NCBI GenBank assembly: GCA_950022655.1
Contig: OX465583.1
Location: forward strand, 36,979,360 to 37,043,359
Direction of reading: 5' to 3'
DNA length: 64,000 bases
Source: Alentia gelatinosa
Taxonomy: Eukaryota; Annelida; Polychaeta; Phyllodocida; Polynoidae
Part shown: positions 39,056 through 51,785 of the stretch, one piece after another
Position numbering within the stretch: the stretch's first letter is position 1
How the letters are laid out: every line of letters begins with the position of its first letter
Translations under genes and position numbers: made by a program
The notes under the pieces: generated by a model
What the model was told of the DNA's origin: nothing
Database searches by the model: none
Seen by the model: only the letters and a program-made list of their open reading frames with translations

Positions 39056-42040
39056 GTGGGTGCCACCAGCGGGTACCAGACAAAAGCTAACTCATCAAGT
39101 TTTTATCGTTACAACATTGTGCTGCTGCAGCTGTTGAGTGTGACCTGCTCCATGAGAATGATATCTCTACTTGAGCTCACATGGCCAACTTACAGAGATA
39201 GTGTAATGGCAGTGCAATGGCAACTTTTGTGGTCAAAGTGTCGAATCAGTGAAACTAGCTCTTTGGTGAAAATAACATTATGTGTTGCAGAAGGAAAGGA
39301 GGAGGATTTGGAAAATTTCACATATCAAAAGAAACCACAGAGCTGGATATATCTTCTCTCTCATGAAATATCCAATATCATCAGGATGTGTCACATAAGA
39401 GAGCTATTGACAATGGCTTTGCACCTATTCAGGATATTATCTCCAATTATGAATGAATGGCTATGACACAAAATGTGTTGAAAGCAAGGTCTTTCATTGG
39501 CAGCTAGGATGAAAATATTCCACTAATCAATAAGCCTCCTGCAGACTGGGCGGTGTGCACTTATTGATGAATTACTGTGGTTGCATTGGTACACAGATGG
39601 CTGGCAGTGGCATAGTAGAAATACTGAGTGCTGCTTTTGATGGTGCACTGGAAATGCTCAATAGCAAGAAGATTCCATAAAATGTAAGAGCTCTCAGGAT
39701 GGTGGTAATAGAACTTTTAACGCTTCTTTATCAGAAGCACAACTTTCAAAAGGTGGATGACCTACTACACATATTGACATCTGTTTCTGTGAGAAGTAAA
39801 ACATCTCAGCTTTGGGCAGATTCCCTGGTTAAGTTTGTAACGTTGCGTTGGCGATTTTTTCGAATCATTGAACCAACGCGCCTCCATGGAGAGCCACGGG
39901 ACGATAAAACAGGAGAATTTGAACTCAGATTCCCTGGTTAAACCTGTCTTCACCCTTCTCAAATGCATTTGAGCTGAGCAAGATGCAGACAGGGCATTCC
40001 CTCTGGATACTATCAAAGAAATGATACATCACTTCCTTGCAACAGGACAGTATACCTGAAAACCTGGGCATAAAATCTACATAAATGCAATGTAATAATT
40101 TCTGACTTGAACCAAATGCAGGATGGGAAACCCAAATGGACATGTTCAAGTAAAGCTGGCCAATTGGCTTTTATGATACCATAAACAATAAGGTAAATAT
40201 AATGGTGGTCACCCAGAAAAACCTCAAAGTAGGTTTTTAACACTGAGACTATCTATGCCATACCTCTGGGACTGCAATCTGCTCCATCTAGCCTAGATGC
40301 TGAGAGAATCGTGGCTCATGAACTTTCACATAATCCTACTTTCAGGTTTGATGAAGATGGTCAGATGCATGACACCAAGACCAAGGAAAACCTCAAGAAT
40401 GCCATCAAAGTGGCAGTATCAAGCAGTAATGCAGAGAAGTATGTAGAAGCATCTTTCTTGGATGGTTGTGCTATACTATGGGCAGTACCATGGCCAACAT
40501 CTGGCACAATGAGAGGCTATATTAACAGATTCTGCAGTTACATCCAGGGATACCTGAAGATGACTGACAGATATCTTGTGTTTGATAGGTACATCCCTTC
40601 AAAATCTAAGCATGCACTGTGGATATAAAGTGTTAGACATGTGCCATTCTGATAATCATATCACATGATGGTTTCATCAATTCATGACCATTTCATGATT
40701 TATATCACTGCAACTGTTGTCCACCAGGGCCCTGTTTTTTAGTCACGACATTCGTGAGCATCTTAAGACTAAGATCGCAGAGCCGATCTACGGCATATTT
40801 GGACGACAAAAGATGGCCGCCGTCCTATAGACGGTGTCGTAGTGCGCCACGGACGATCGCCGCTAAAAGTGTCTCAAGTATAGAACTGTCTTAGGTTCTA
40901 TAAAACCTCACTGTGCGTATATAGAGGATTTCCCGTGCTTCCCCTGCGAATTAAGCAATGAAATTTTAACACGAGTAAGGGATACATATAACCTATTATC
41001 GTTTTAAATATGAATAAGAACGGCGGCACCGTTCTGAAGTTATCGGAGTTTTAATTGGAAACATTGGGCTATCGATCGGGTATCATACACGCATTCTCCA
41101 AGCAGATCTTTCGCGGTATAGCATGCCGAAACTCTGCTGGGAGAGTGAAGAAAGCGCAGTCAATGTCAAGGTTGCCGCATAAATTAGATCACGTGATGGT
41201 AGGGTTACACTGGCCACCAGAGCAGGATTTGCTTTGACGAAATTCAAACGGCGATAACTTCGGGACGGTGAGACCGATCTTCCCCATATTTAGTACAATT
41301 ATAGGATATATGTATAGCTTACTCGTGTTAAAATTTCATTGCTTAATTCCAAAGGGAAGTGAAGTTGCGCATTCGATACGACATGTCCAGAGTGGTCCTA
41401 GACATACGACACTTATGGCGCCACTTTCCGGTCCATTGGCCACCGAGTGTCGTGACTATAGCACACCTTTTACCTCCCTATGTGTCGTATCTACAGCAAG
41501 TGTCGCAGCCAGCCTAAGATCGTAGCTCTATAGTACACTGACAGCAAATATGTGTCGTAAGTTATGAATGTCGTGACTAAAAAACAGGGCCCTGCATCAT
41601 GAAATAATCCAAAACCTCTTAGCAGCATATGTACTCACTGGTAGTGATACAGTTGTCCTGAGAGCTGGTATTTAGAAACAATCTCCCAGGCAACACCATT
41701 AATTCTGGCAAGTTATCACCAGGGTAAATGTACATGATTCACAGAGGCACTACAGAAAATGTTGGCAAGCAAAGTGGGCTAGTGTGGCTAGTGTACTAAA
41801 GCTGGCTTCCTTGCCATCAACAAATGAGGCATTCAAGGAAGATGTTGCATATGCTCACCTTCAGGTAGCAGTCTGGAGAAATTTAATGCACCCGATCCAC
41901 TAAGAATGGATCCAACAGCATCTACATGGTCATGGCAAGATCCAATAGACATTTTTTTTTAACTCTTCCTAGTACCATCCCCCTAGCACCAGATTACTGA
42001 AACTTGTCAGATATTCTTGCAGTAGTGAGATCCCATGCAA
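39056..42040 (+). pseudogene. Decayed ORF of a multi-copy CXC-tailed protein family
   Basis: Pieces in shifting frames read like one protein. They include GSGIVEILSAAFDGALEML and VRALRMVVIELL near 39600-39720; EKYVEASFLDGCAILWAVPW and DRYLVFDRYIPSKSK near 40430-40610; PSTNEAFKEDVAYAHLQVAV near 41810-41880; and a Cys-rich RCGC...CVCQG end near 42050-42100. I recall the same order in multi-copy invertebrate proteins often annotated tesmin/TSO1-like CXC domain proteins. The frame is broken by many stops and shifts and by MITE copy 2. Family assignment is from memory. Confidence 0.5.
40725..41594 (-). mobile_element. 0.87 kb palindromic MITE (family M1), copy 2
   Basis: Same family and almost exactly the same length as the copy at 37561-38430, in the opposite orientation. 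CAGGGCCCTGTTTTTTAG opens it and its reverse complement closes it at 41594. The mirrored false reading frame with FHCLIP.GSEVAH appears on opposite strands in the two copies. It sits inside the CXC-family pseudogene, whose sequence resumes afterwards. Confidence 0.82.
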
Positions 42041-42113
42041 GCCATAAAGATGTGGTTGCAACAGTGTAAACCCTGCCTGGTCCTTTTTCTGTGTCTGTCA
42101 GGGTAGCCAGAGG

Positions 42114-42640
42114 TGTATTTTTCAGTCACGACAATCGTTCATAACGACACTTTCCAGGTGTCAGTGTCCTATAAACGGATGATCATAGAGGCTCGGCCAA
42201 TGATCTTCGATCTTCGATGTAGGGCGGTTATAGGTGTCTTATTTTAGATGCTAAAATTTATAGAAATTAGGAAATATTTTGGGATGATTTTTCTATATAT
42301 CTGGTGTACCTATATTCGAAATTTCATAATCATCCCTTGGTATTTCGATTGTGAGAAATATTTTTCTAAACTACCATGTTTTGGTTGACAACTGCAGGCA
42401 CTGCTACACTTAGTTGACTTGTGCATAACCTACTGCGATGATCTGCAATTTTTATTCATCACTTATAACAATTGTTGTGACTATAAAACACCATGCCTTC
42501 TACTATAGAATTCAATAGTTCTGAATAACCGTTTTGGTGCCGATTTCCCTTACCACGCTACGACACTGTTTATAGAACACTGCCCACCATCTTCCAAACT
42601 GTTGTACATTCTCTGACTGATCTTAGAGTATAGGTAGTAC
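42114..42640 (+). mobile_element. Diverged M1 family MITE, copy 3
   Basis: Opens TTTTTCAGTCACGACAATCG and has the family's GTGTCCTATA and CTACGACACTG..TATAGAACAC segments, but is much shorter and more diverged than the two full copies. Its right end is unclear because the copia gag remnant follows. Confidence 0.5.
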
Positions 42641-45327
42641 AAATGGAAAACTGGGTCACAGTGTTGACTCACTTGACAGGCAAACTTTGCATGCAGTTGT
42701 GTTGAAAGAGGGTGACTTGACTGAATAAGAAGGTGAGAAAAACAAAGATGTCTTCGCACAGCTGATCCAGGTCTTAGATGAAACCAGTTTGGCTATAGTC
42801 ATGAGGGAAGCAAAGGAAGATAGAAGAGCAGCACTGAGGCTCTTAAAAGAACATTATCATGGTTTTGGTAAACCGAGAATTCTTTCTCTTTATTCATTGT
42901 TGACATCGTTAAAAATGGCAGATGGCGAGTCCACCACTGACTATATTTTGCGGTCTGAAAAAGCCTGGACAGTTCTCAAAGAAGCAGGTGAAACATTAAG
43001 TGATGGTCTAATCATAGCGATGTTGTTACATGGTCTTCCTGAATCATTCAACTAAAATTCATGTAACTCAGAGAGAGAAAAACTATGCAGTCAATGAATA
43101 TAAGAAAACTGTGAAAGACTTTCAAGAACATTCACATCCTACCACGAGTAGTTCAGTGTTGAAGGTTAGAGAGTCTGACAAGAAAAACAGTGAAATTATA
43201 TATTTCTTTTGTAAACACAAAGGCCACAAGGCAGCTGAATGTAAGAAAAAGAAGGCTAGGTGGTCTGATTTTTGTAAAAAAAATCTCATGATACAGTTTA
43301 TTGTAAAAAGAAACCACATACAAATCGTGATGACCACAGGAAAAATAGTGCTTTACATGTTGAAAATTGTGTATTTAAAGTTGGGCCTGATATGTTGAAT
43401 AGTGATATTGTGAGTGATAATATCTACACAATGGTAGATTGTGGAGCGACAGCTCATATTGTTACTGACAAAACAAACTTCAGTTCCATGGACGTATCAT
43501 TTGACCCACAGAAGCACATCATAGAACTGGCTGACAGTTCTAGGACCATCAGGATCATCAAGGGGAGAGGACAAGCCTCTATCGACATTAGTGATGTAAA
43601 CAGTGCTGTACACCAAGTGTGTCTGGATGATTCACTGTATATTCTTCTTATGCCAAAGACATATTTTCTGTTCAAGTGGCCACATAGATCTAAAGGTGCT
43701 ATGCTGAATTTTTCAAATGACTCTGCAGAGCTTATTGCGAATGACGGTATGACTTTTCCAATCCAGAAGGAGGGACGTCTTTACTATCTATGTTCAATGA
43801 AGAACTCAGGTGCACAATCAGCAGAAACATGGCATAAAACCATGGGAAACTGCAATGCAGAAGATTTATTGAAACTGCAAAATGTTGTTGATAACATGAA
43901 AATAGAGGGAAGTGAGAACCTTGAGTGTGACACATGTGTTTTGGGAAAAATGCCAAAATCTCAAGTAAACCTCTAGAACTGGTACATAGTGGTCTAAATG
44001 GCCCGATCGAGCCATTGTCTAGAGGAGGGTATAGAGCTCTATGTCATGAATTTTATTGATCTGACCAATCTGATGCTTGTAAGGCGATTCAAAAATTCCT
44101 TGCTGATGTGTCACCATATGGGGATGTCAAGTGTATTAGGACTGACAATGGTACTGAATTTGTAAACAAAGAAGTAAAAGAACTATTTCTAAACCATAGG
44201 ATAAAACATGAAAAGTCTGCCCCCTACTCACCACATCAGAATGGCACAGCGGAAAGGCACTGGTGAACCTTATTTGACACTGCTAGATGGTTGATTATTG
44301 AGTCAGGGGTTGATAAGATTTTTTGGCATTATACGGTTTTGGCAGCCAACTACAGTAGAAATAGGTCTCACAATGACAGGTTGAAAGTCACACATGTCGA
44401 AGTATGTTGTGGTAAAAGGCAGAATCTTGCAAAACTTCACATCTTTGGGTCTGAGTGTTTTGCATATGTCGAAAACAAAAAGAAGCTTGACCTATGTAGC
44501 CAAAAGGGAATTTTCATGGGTTACGATAAAGAGAGCCCAGCCTACCTTGTATGCTTTCCAACTCAAGTTGTTGTGAAGCCAGTCAGATGTGTGATATTCA
44601 CAGACAAATTTGTAAAAGATGGTGAAAAATCAAAAGAAATGTGCAATGACTATGATGAGGTAATGCTCTCAAAAAGAAAAATGTTTGGTGAAAATCAAAG
44701 GGGTGAGGCACCTGAGGGAAATGATGAAAATGTTATAAATAATGATGCTAAAAACCAGGTATCAATTGTAGGTGACAACAATGAAGTTGCAGATGGTGAA
44801 AATGTAAACAATGATGATCATGTAAATGCTGAAAAGAGGCTTTCGGGTAGAGTCAAGATGAAACCCAAATATTTAAGTGATTATGTTTTTGAAAATGACA
44901 ATTGCGATGACAACAGTGATCATGATAAGTTAAATATGTTCACTATTGATTACTTGTGTACAGTATCTGAGATGCCTAAGTCATTTAAAGAGGCAATGGC
45001 TGTCCCAGATGCAGCATCATGGAAAATAGCGATGGATGATGAGATGCAAGCTCTAAGAGACAATAACACATTTACTCTGACAAAGTTACCAGAAGGTAAG
45101 AAAGCAGTGAGGGGTAGATGGGTCTACTGTATAAAAGTAGCAGGAAAATCTATGGGATAGATTACAATGAAAAGTACGCTCCATCTGTGAAGTTGACTAC
45201 TATTCCCACATTGATTAATATAGTCTTACAAAATGACATGCATGTCCATCATATGGATGTCAACAGTGCATACCTAAATGCTGACATAGATTGTGACATT
45301 TAAATGGACCAGGCTGAAAGTTATTAA

Positions 45328-45705
45328 CCCTTTAACAGCAGCATGATGCCTCCAGGTATTCCCCTGGCTATGTCAGGAAGATGCCTCCAGGCATTTCCCT
45401 GACTACGACAGGAAGATGCCTTCAGGCATTTTTGAGGCATCATTGATACTTATAAATAAAATTCAATAAATAAAAAAGTTATTGTCTGAATTTAAAGAAA
45501 TTTTGACAAAGTATATATGCCATGTTGACTTTTGATTTGGTATAGAAAATATAATCAGTTACCATGTTAAATCACTCAAATCACATGACACATCATGTGA
45601 TATTGCTATTTCTTCAAAAAGGTACCTGCCGTAGCATGGTCATTTATGCAGGCATTGCCTGCCATGTAATGCTATGCTGGGGAACTGGGTGCTGCAGGGA
45701 AAGGG
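45328..45705. mobile_element. 378 bp piggyBac-like MITE inside the copia element
   Basis: Flanked by TTAA at 45324-45327 and 45706-45709. The ends are CCCTTTAACAGCAGCA on the left and, inward from the right, CCCTTTCCCTGCAGCA. Precise TTAA duplication with CCC-starting ends is the piggyBac signature. It splits the copia RT. Near 45345-45440 it contains three units of ATGCCT.CAGGNATT..CTG...GTCAGGA. Confidence 0.8.
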
Positions 45706-46072
45706 TTAAATTAAGTCAAAGGAAGGAGAGAAACTTGTGTATAAGTTGAACAAATCCTTATACGGATTAAAGCAGAGTGGGAGAAACTGGAATACTCTCT
45801 TGAATAATTTCCTTCTTGAGATGACTCGGAGTAAGACTAATCCATGCATGTATTGCAAGGGGGAAGGTGTTGACAGAGTGTTGATTGTCTCATGGGTAGA
45901 TGATTTGATTGTTGCTTCCTCAAGTGAAATTCTCCTGCATGAGACGAAAAATTCAATGAAATGTAGATTTAAAATGAAGGATCTAGGTTTGATATCTTGT
46001 TTTCTTGGTATTGATTTTGAACACAAAATTGATGGTATCGAGATGAATCAAAGGAAGTATCTTTGTAAAGTA

Positions 46073-46265
46073 CAGTAAAACCCCACTTAAGGGGCCACCC
46101 TCCTTTCCGAGCAAAATGTTCCCTTAAGCGAGGTGTCCCCCTTAAGCAAGGTTAAAATGAACTAAATAAAGATTTCTGTTCCAAAATAGCTGTGCCCTTA
46201 AGCAGGGGGCCCCTTTAAGCGGGGTGTGCCCTTAAGCGAGGTGTCCCAGAAGCAGGGTTTTACTG
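46073..46265. mobile_element. 193 bp mariner-like MITE inside the copia element
   Basis: Flanked by TA at 46071-46072 and 46266-46267. The ends are CAGTAAAACCCCACTTAAG and, from the other side, CAGTAAAACCCTGCTT. TA duplication with CAGT-starting inverted repeats fits Tc1/mariner-type MITEs. It interrupts the copia frame between KYLCKV and LEKFGMLD. Confidence 0.85.
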
Positions 46266-49200
46266 TACTTGAGAAATTTGGAATGTTAGACTGTAAACCA
46301 AGGGGGACACCTAGTGAACAGAAGTTGGTTTGCACAGATGATGTGGAATTGTTCGATTCTTCACTTTACAGACAGGCCATTCGTAGTTTAAAATATCTCA
46401 TGGTTTGTACAAGGCCTGAGATTCCATTCATTGTGTCCAGATTATCACAATACTGTGAAAAGCCAACAACTGAGCACTGGACTGCAGTAGAACATGTTTT
46501 CCGTTATTTGAAGGGAACTACAGAATACAAACTTTCATTTCACAAAAATGATGACGGGTTAAGTCTTACAGGCTACACCGATGCTGATTGGGCAGATTCT
46601 AGTGATAGAAAAAGTACCTCTGGGTACTGTTTTAAGTTGAACAACTGTAGCTCAGTTGTAGCATGGAAGAGCAAGTTCTAAACAAACTACTGTGGCTCTC
46701 TCCACATGTGAGGCTGAATATGTAGTGCTCAGTTGCTTGTGCAACTCAGGAAGCTCTATTTCTGAACCAGTTGATCAAAGAGATGTGTAGTTTCAGACTT
46801 GAAGTGTCACTATTTTATGACAACCAGGGAACAATTTCTTTGGCTAAAAACCATATTATGTCACAGAGGTCCAAGCATATAGATATAAAGTAACACTTTA
46901 TTTGAGATACTTTGTTGCAAGGTGTACTGAAACTCTTGTATGTACCAACAAATTCCAATGTGGCTGACATTTTCACAAAGACATTGCATAAGTGTAAAAT
47001 CAAGCACCTTAGTGCTGGTTTATTTGGACATATCTAAACTGTTAATAAAGAAATGAGCATCTATATCAGAGATAATAGCCTAGTTGATCCTGTGTAGATG
47101 ATTACAAGTAATTTCAAGTGGGTGTGGTTTTTTTTTTGGTTTTTTTTTGGTTTCATTTCTTTATTGAGTTCACTGTTTTACAATCAGTCCGTATACTACA
47201 CATGGATGTATATTGTTACTCAATAAAGGGGCTTAGACCTCAACCTTTTCATAAGGCTGGTTTCCATGGTCTAGCTAACTGTTGTTATAAAGCACAAGTT
47301 TGTAACTTAATCAATATCATATATTCTTATTGACAGAGTATTTCTTCAACAACAAGAACAACAGTGAAAAGAAAAATAGAACAAGAAGAAAAGGAAAAAC
47401 ATCTTCACTTCATTTCAATGCATTTCAAATTTTACATGTGTTGGTGGTATTAAGATTTGGTGATTTATAAGGGTCTAGATTATATATCCCAGACACTATT
47501 TCTGAGGTTTTAACGAGTAAGTGCTTTAAAAGCTACATATGTTTCAGTCTTCCGTATCAAAGGCAACAATTTATTCCAGCTTCTTCCACCACAATATTTC
47601 AGTGACCTCATGTAGAGAGCACAGTTTGGTCTGTCAACAAATAATATAGTGGCATCATGAGCTCTGGTTTGTCTCCCAGTTTTATCCACATAAGAATCAA
47701 TCCTAGATCTTTTATACATATAGTTTAAAACATGAGCTTCCCTTCTGTTTTTTAACAATGGTAACTCGGCAAGTCTGTGTAGATCTCGAAAAGGGGTATA
47801 CACGGATGCCCTGAGACATATCCGTAGAGCATTATTCTGTAGAATTTGCAGTGAGTCCGTAAAATATGCATGGGCACCATCTAACAGGACATCTCCATAG
47901 TCAAAGTATGGTAATATGACTGTTTTATAGACTGCAAGAGCCGCTTTTTGTGTCAAATATCCTCTCATCTTAGCTAGCTGGTATAAACGGTAAGATATAC
48001 TCTTTCTTATTGTTGCAAAATGATGTCTAAAGTCTAGATTGGAGTCAAGCACCATCCCTAAGTATTTGTATGACAAAACTTGTTTTACTTCCTCATCGTC
48101 AATAAAGAGACGTGGCAATACCATTGGTCTCTGCTTCTTTTTTGCCGCAAAATAAGATGTGTTTTGTTTTCCCAATGTTTATACTTAGTTTGTTTTGGGT
48201 ACACCACGTTACAAAACAGTCCAGGTTTTCCTGAGTTTCTCTGTATAAACGGTCAACATCGTTTCCCAGCCTGTAGATAACTGTATCATCCGCAAACATG
48301 AGAATTTTACTGTCGTGTAGATAATTTAAGACATCATTTACGTAGATTAAAAACAGCAGCGGCCCAAGAATTGAACCTTGCGGTACACCATGTGTGATAT
48401 TCCTTGATTCAGAGCATAAATTATTAGCCTTAACTTTCTGATAATGTGGACCCAAATAATTTGCAAACCATTGTAAACAACTCCCCTGTACTCCAAAATA
48501 AGTCAGCTTACTGAGGAGTATGCCATGGTCTACTGTGTCAAAAGCTTTCCTGAGGTCAACAAACACAGCCAATGTGGATCGACCAACATTCCTACCCCCG
48601 GAGATCTCATCTGTTAATTTGGATATGGCATCAATAGTCGATCTAGATTTCCTAATACCATACTGATAATCCGACAATAAATCATTCTGGTTAATATATG
48701 CCATTAGATGTTTGTATACTATTTTTTCCATAAGTTTATGCATGATTGGGAGCAGCGAGATTGGTCTATAATTGTTAGTCTTATAGGGGTCCCCTCCCTT
48801 AGGAATGGGTACCACTGTGGCAGTCTTCCAGACCTCAGGAATTACAGAGGTGGTAAAAATACAATTGTACAGATCTACAAAGATTTCCGGAATAGCCCTT
48901 ACCGAATCAACGAATACCTTGGACGATAACCCAGGTACCATAGATTGCTTGTTAATGCTAACTTTCTTTAACAGCTCTAACACCTCAGCTGAGTTCGTAA
49001 AAATATCCTCAAAGGATTCCTCAGATTTCTCTGTGTAAGGACGCCAAGGTAGATACATGTCAAGCGCTAGATTTGATCCAATGTCTGAGAAGTAGTCATT
49101 AACAAAATTTGGCACTTTCTCATTATCTGTAATTACATTATCTTCGTTTTTTATACGTATCAGGTCAGGGGAGACCCTCCCTTCCGTCCCAGGTATAATT

Positions 49201-50098
49201 TTCCCAATAGTGTACCAAAATTTTCTGCTATCCGATTTATGCTTCTCCAATTCAGACATTGTATACTTCTGTCTAGCTGATTTAACTAACTTATTGGCAG
49301 AATTCCTAGCTTTCCTTGCCCGTACCCAGTCATCCTGAGAACCCGTTTTCCTAGCCTTAGTCAATAGTTTGTCCTTGTCCCTAATGCATTCAAGGATTTC
49401 TACAGTAATCCAGGGTTCCTTTGATACCCTAGACATGAAATAACCGTTCGGACAATCAACATCAAGGTATTTCTCAATTTCTTTTTTGATAAGGCACCAT
49501 TTTTCTGTGCTAGTTTCTGCTACATATAGGTCTGACCAGTCAGTGCCAACAAGATGCTGTTTAAGTCTAGCAGATGAGTATTCTTTATATGAACGCCCCC
49601 AGGTTTTAACCTTCACTGCCTTAATTTTAGTTGCTTTCTTGATCAGAAAAATTAACTGGTGGTCACTTATAGCATTCTTCAATACACCAGAAAGGGATAC
49701 ATCAGTGAGTGTAGTGAAATTCAAATCTATTATAGAGCCTTTCTTTGAGTACCTTGTGATATTTTTGATAAGTTGAGTGAGACCTTTCTGTTCTAATGCA
49801 AAGGTCAAAGACCCAACTACAGGGTCATGCACATCTAGAGTATTAATATTAAAGTCCCCAAGTATTATTAGGTCCGTAATGCCCTCATTCCTTATCTTAT
49901 CCACTGTAAGAGCAATTTGTGCTGTGAAAACCTATGCATCTCCCGATCTGGGTCTGTAGACATTTACAATAGCCAGTTTTCTGGTATACGTCCTCTCTAT
50001 TAACATTGCCTGTAATTCAATATCACAGTTACTTTGGTTCAGGGTTGCCAAGGCACTAGCATCATGAGGTACACTTTCTTTTACAAAGATACATAGAC

Positions 50099-51190
50099 TG
50101 TCACGTACGGCCATGTCACGTATGGCCACCTTCAGTGATTCGCTCAACATCATTGCCATTGAGTGTTACACTTTTATTAGACCTTCTTTCCTTCTGAGAA
50201 ACTTGTTTATATTTTCATGAGCATATTGCCGAGGGTTATATTATATATATATATCTGATTTCCTCTTATATACACGACTCCTAAACATGGTCAAATGGGG
50301 AGAATATATATTATAAAAGGAGAGGCGAAAGTCGCTGGTGAGAAAGAGATGTGTTTTCTGGAAGTTTACTGTCTCCGCGTGATTGTGCCTACGTGCACAT
50401 CCATATTGTATCCACCTCTAGTCTCAACAAGTCGTTACTCATGTCAACTTGTTTGTGAGAACCTTGCTCGCATGTCCGGCTTTCTCACGCTCCTCAGATG
50501 AACGTATACGCATGCATCAATATGTGAAAGAAAACCGTAATTATACTAAATCCTTCTTATGTAGGAAATAAGGTTTTAAGTTGCGGTGAATAGAAGGGAG
50601 AAATACCTATGGTGCATAAAAAGGGAGAAATACTAAGCTACTATCTTCCCTAAAACTATTATCTTCCCTAAAATTATTATCTTTTCTAAGCTAATATATT
50701 TCCTTTCAGTACACACTATGTATATAGAGGTTTTACCTCAAGAAGGTTGCACGTGGCGGGACATGTCAGAATCCTCTTGGAGGAACGCACAAACATCTTT
50801 GTGGTTTCTTCTTAATATGGGATAGAGGTCCCTAGACGGAAAAGACGTATCCATATTTGGGGGAGCGTCTTGTCCCTACATGTGACCGCTAGTGACCAAT
50901 TGGGAAAAATGTAACCATGTTTGGAAACAGTTACCGCGTCTGTAATTGACTGTATAAGGAATGGTATGTGGGTATGTGACGTGCTCGTCCGTTGTGACGT
51001 CTAAATGTACTCTTGTTATAAAATAAAGCGCCTGCCGGCATAAGGCAGATCCTCTCTCCTCTCAGCTTCAACCACACATTGTCACTAGAGTTGTTTTGTT
51101 ACGGAGCCTCACCCCACTGTGTGACCAGAGCGGTTTCAGTGGGGGAAGCAACTCAGCACGCATGAGGTGCGGACGAGCATCGACGTGACA
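50099..51190 (+). mobile_element. 1,092 bp solo LTR inserted in the LINE endonuclease
   Basis: Starts TGTCACGT and ends ACGTGACA, a perfect 8-base inverted terminal repeat with the canonical TG...CA. It is flanked by a 5 bp duplication, TAGAC, at 50094-50098 and 51191-51195. TATAAAATAAAG near 51018-51029 looks like a combined TATA box/poly(A) signal followed by the R region, giving + orientation. Removing it restores the LINE frame at GGGLC/IFVKE. The superfamily (Gypsy or BEL) is undetermined. Confidence 0.85.
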
Positions 51191-51696
51191 TAGACCTCCA
51201 CCTGATTTTGGTTCTTCGTCATTAATATTTACTTTCCAACCTCTATCTAACCTATATTTCTTGTAACCCCTCAAAATACAAGATTGTTGAACATCCTTAT
51301 CCGTATGCCACGTTTCCGAAGCTGTAACCACATCCCAACTGTTTTCCTGAGCTTCAACAGACAGCGCTTCATAATTTGCTCTTATACTCCTCAGGTTAGA
51401 AACAAATTACAGGGAAGCCCGTGAGCAATACAAAGTGAAGAAGACTTAAGACTATTACGCTCTCAAAGGCGTAAAAACAACAATATAGTATTGATAATAT
51501 GGTTGCATCGTAAGACTGCAAAAGAACAGAGAACGTGAAAAAAAGAACAAAAACATCGGTCCTATCGACCGTTTTTGTTGCAAATATAATCAAGATGGTT
51601 GTCCTACCGGCAACTTGTCATGTACGGGGCCAGCTCTCACCATCAATGCGTGGGTTACATAATAGAGAAAAGACTTGGTTCATTCAAGAAGAAAAA

Positions 51697-51785
51697 TTGT
51701 AACACTGGAGTAACACTGGAGTAGGCAGGGAAGTATCTATTGTAACACTGGAGTAACACTGGAGTAGGCAGGGAAGTATCTATTA
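51697..51785. repeat. Two-copy tandem duplication of about 45 bp
   Basis: AACACTGGAGTAACACTGGAGTAGGCAGGGAAGTATCTATT occurs twice in succession inside the LINE 5' region. A 15-base G-run lies nearby at about 51917. Confidence 0.75.

Larger units (their letters stand above)
42640..47040 (+). mobile_element. Degraded Ty1/copia retrotransposon
   Basis: Remnants follow the standard copia order. Gag (42720-43340) has GESTTDYILRSEKAWTVL and a zinc knuckle lacking its first Cys. The protease has MVDCGATAHIVTDK in place of the usual DSGA. Next come a GAG-pre-integrase segment (WHKTMGNCNAEDLL...CVLGK) and an integrase core with IRTDNGTEFVNKE and SPHQNGTAERHW. RT has HHMDVNSAYLNAD and, at 45890-45920, SWVDDLIVAS. 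RNase H has YTDADWADSSDRKSTSGYC, and VADIFTKTLH near the end. Frameshifts lie near 43050 and 45150, stops near 44060 and 44265, and two MITEs are inserted. I could not identify LTRs. It resembles metazoan GalEa-type copia, from memory. Confidence 0.93.

Noticed and set aside
38509..39066. 185-codon minus frame and 112-codon plus frame over the same stretch
   Set aside because: Tyr/Ile-rich translations come from an AT-rich palindromic stretch; no motif, and both strands open together.
47041..47340. 3' LTR of the copia element
   Set aside because: TGTT-starting sequence follows the pol end, but no matching copy exists upstream of gag, so LTR boundaries cannot be supported.
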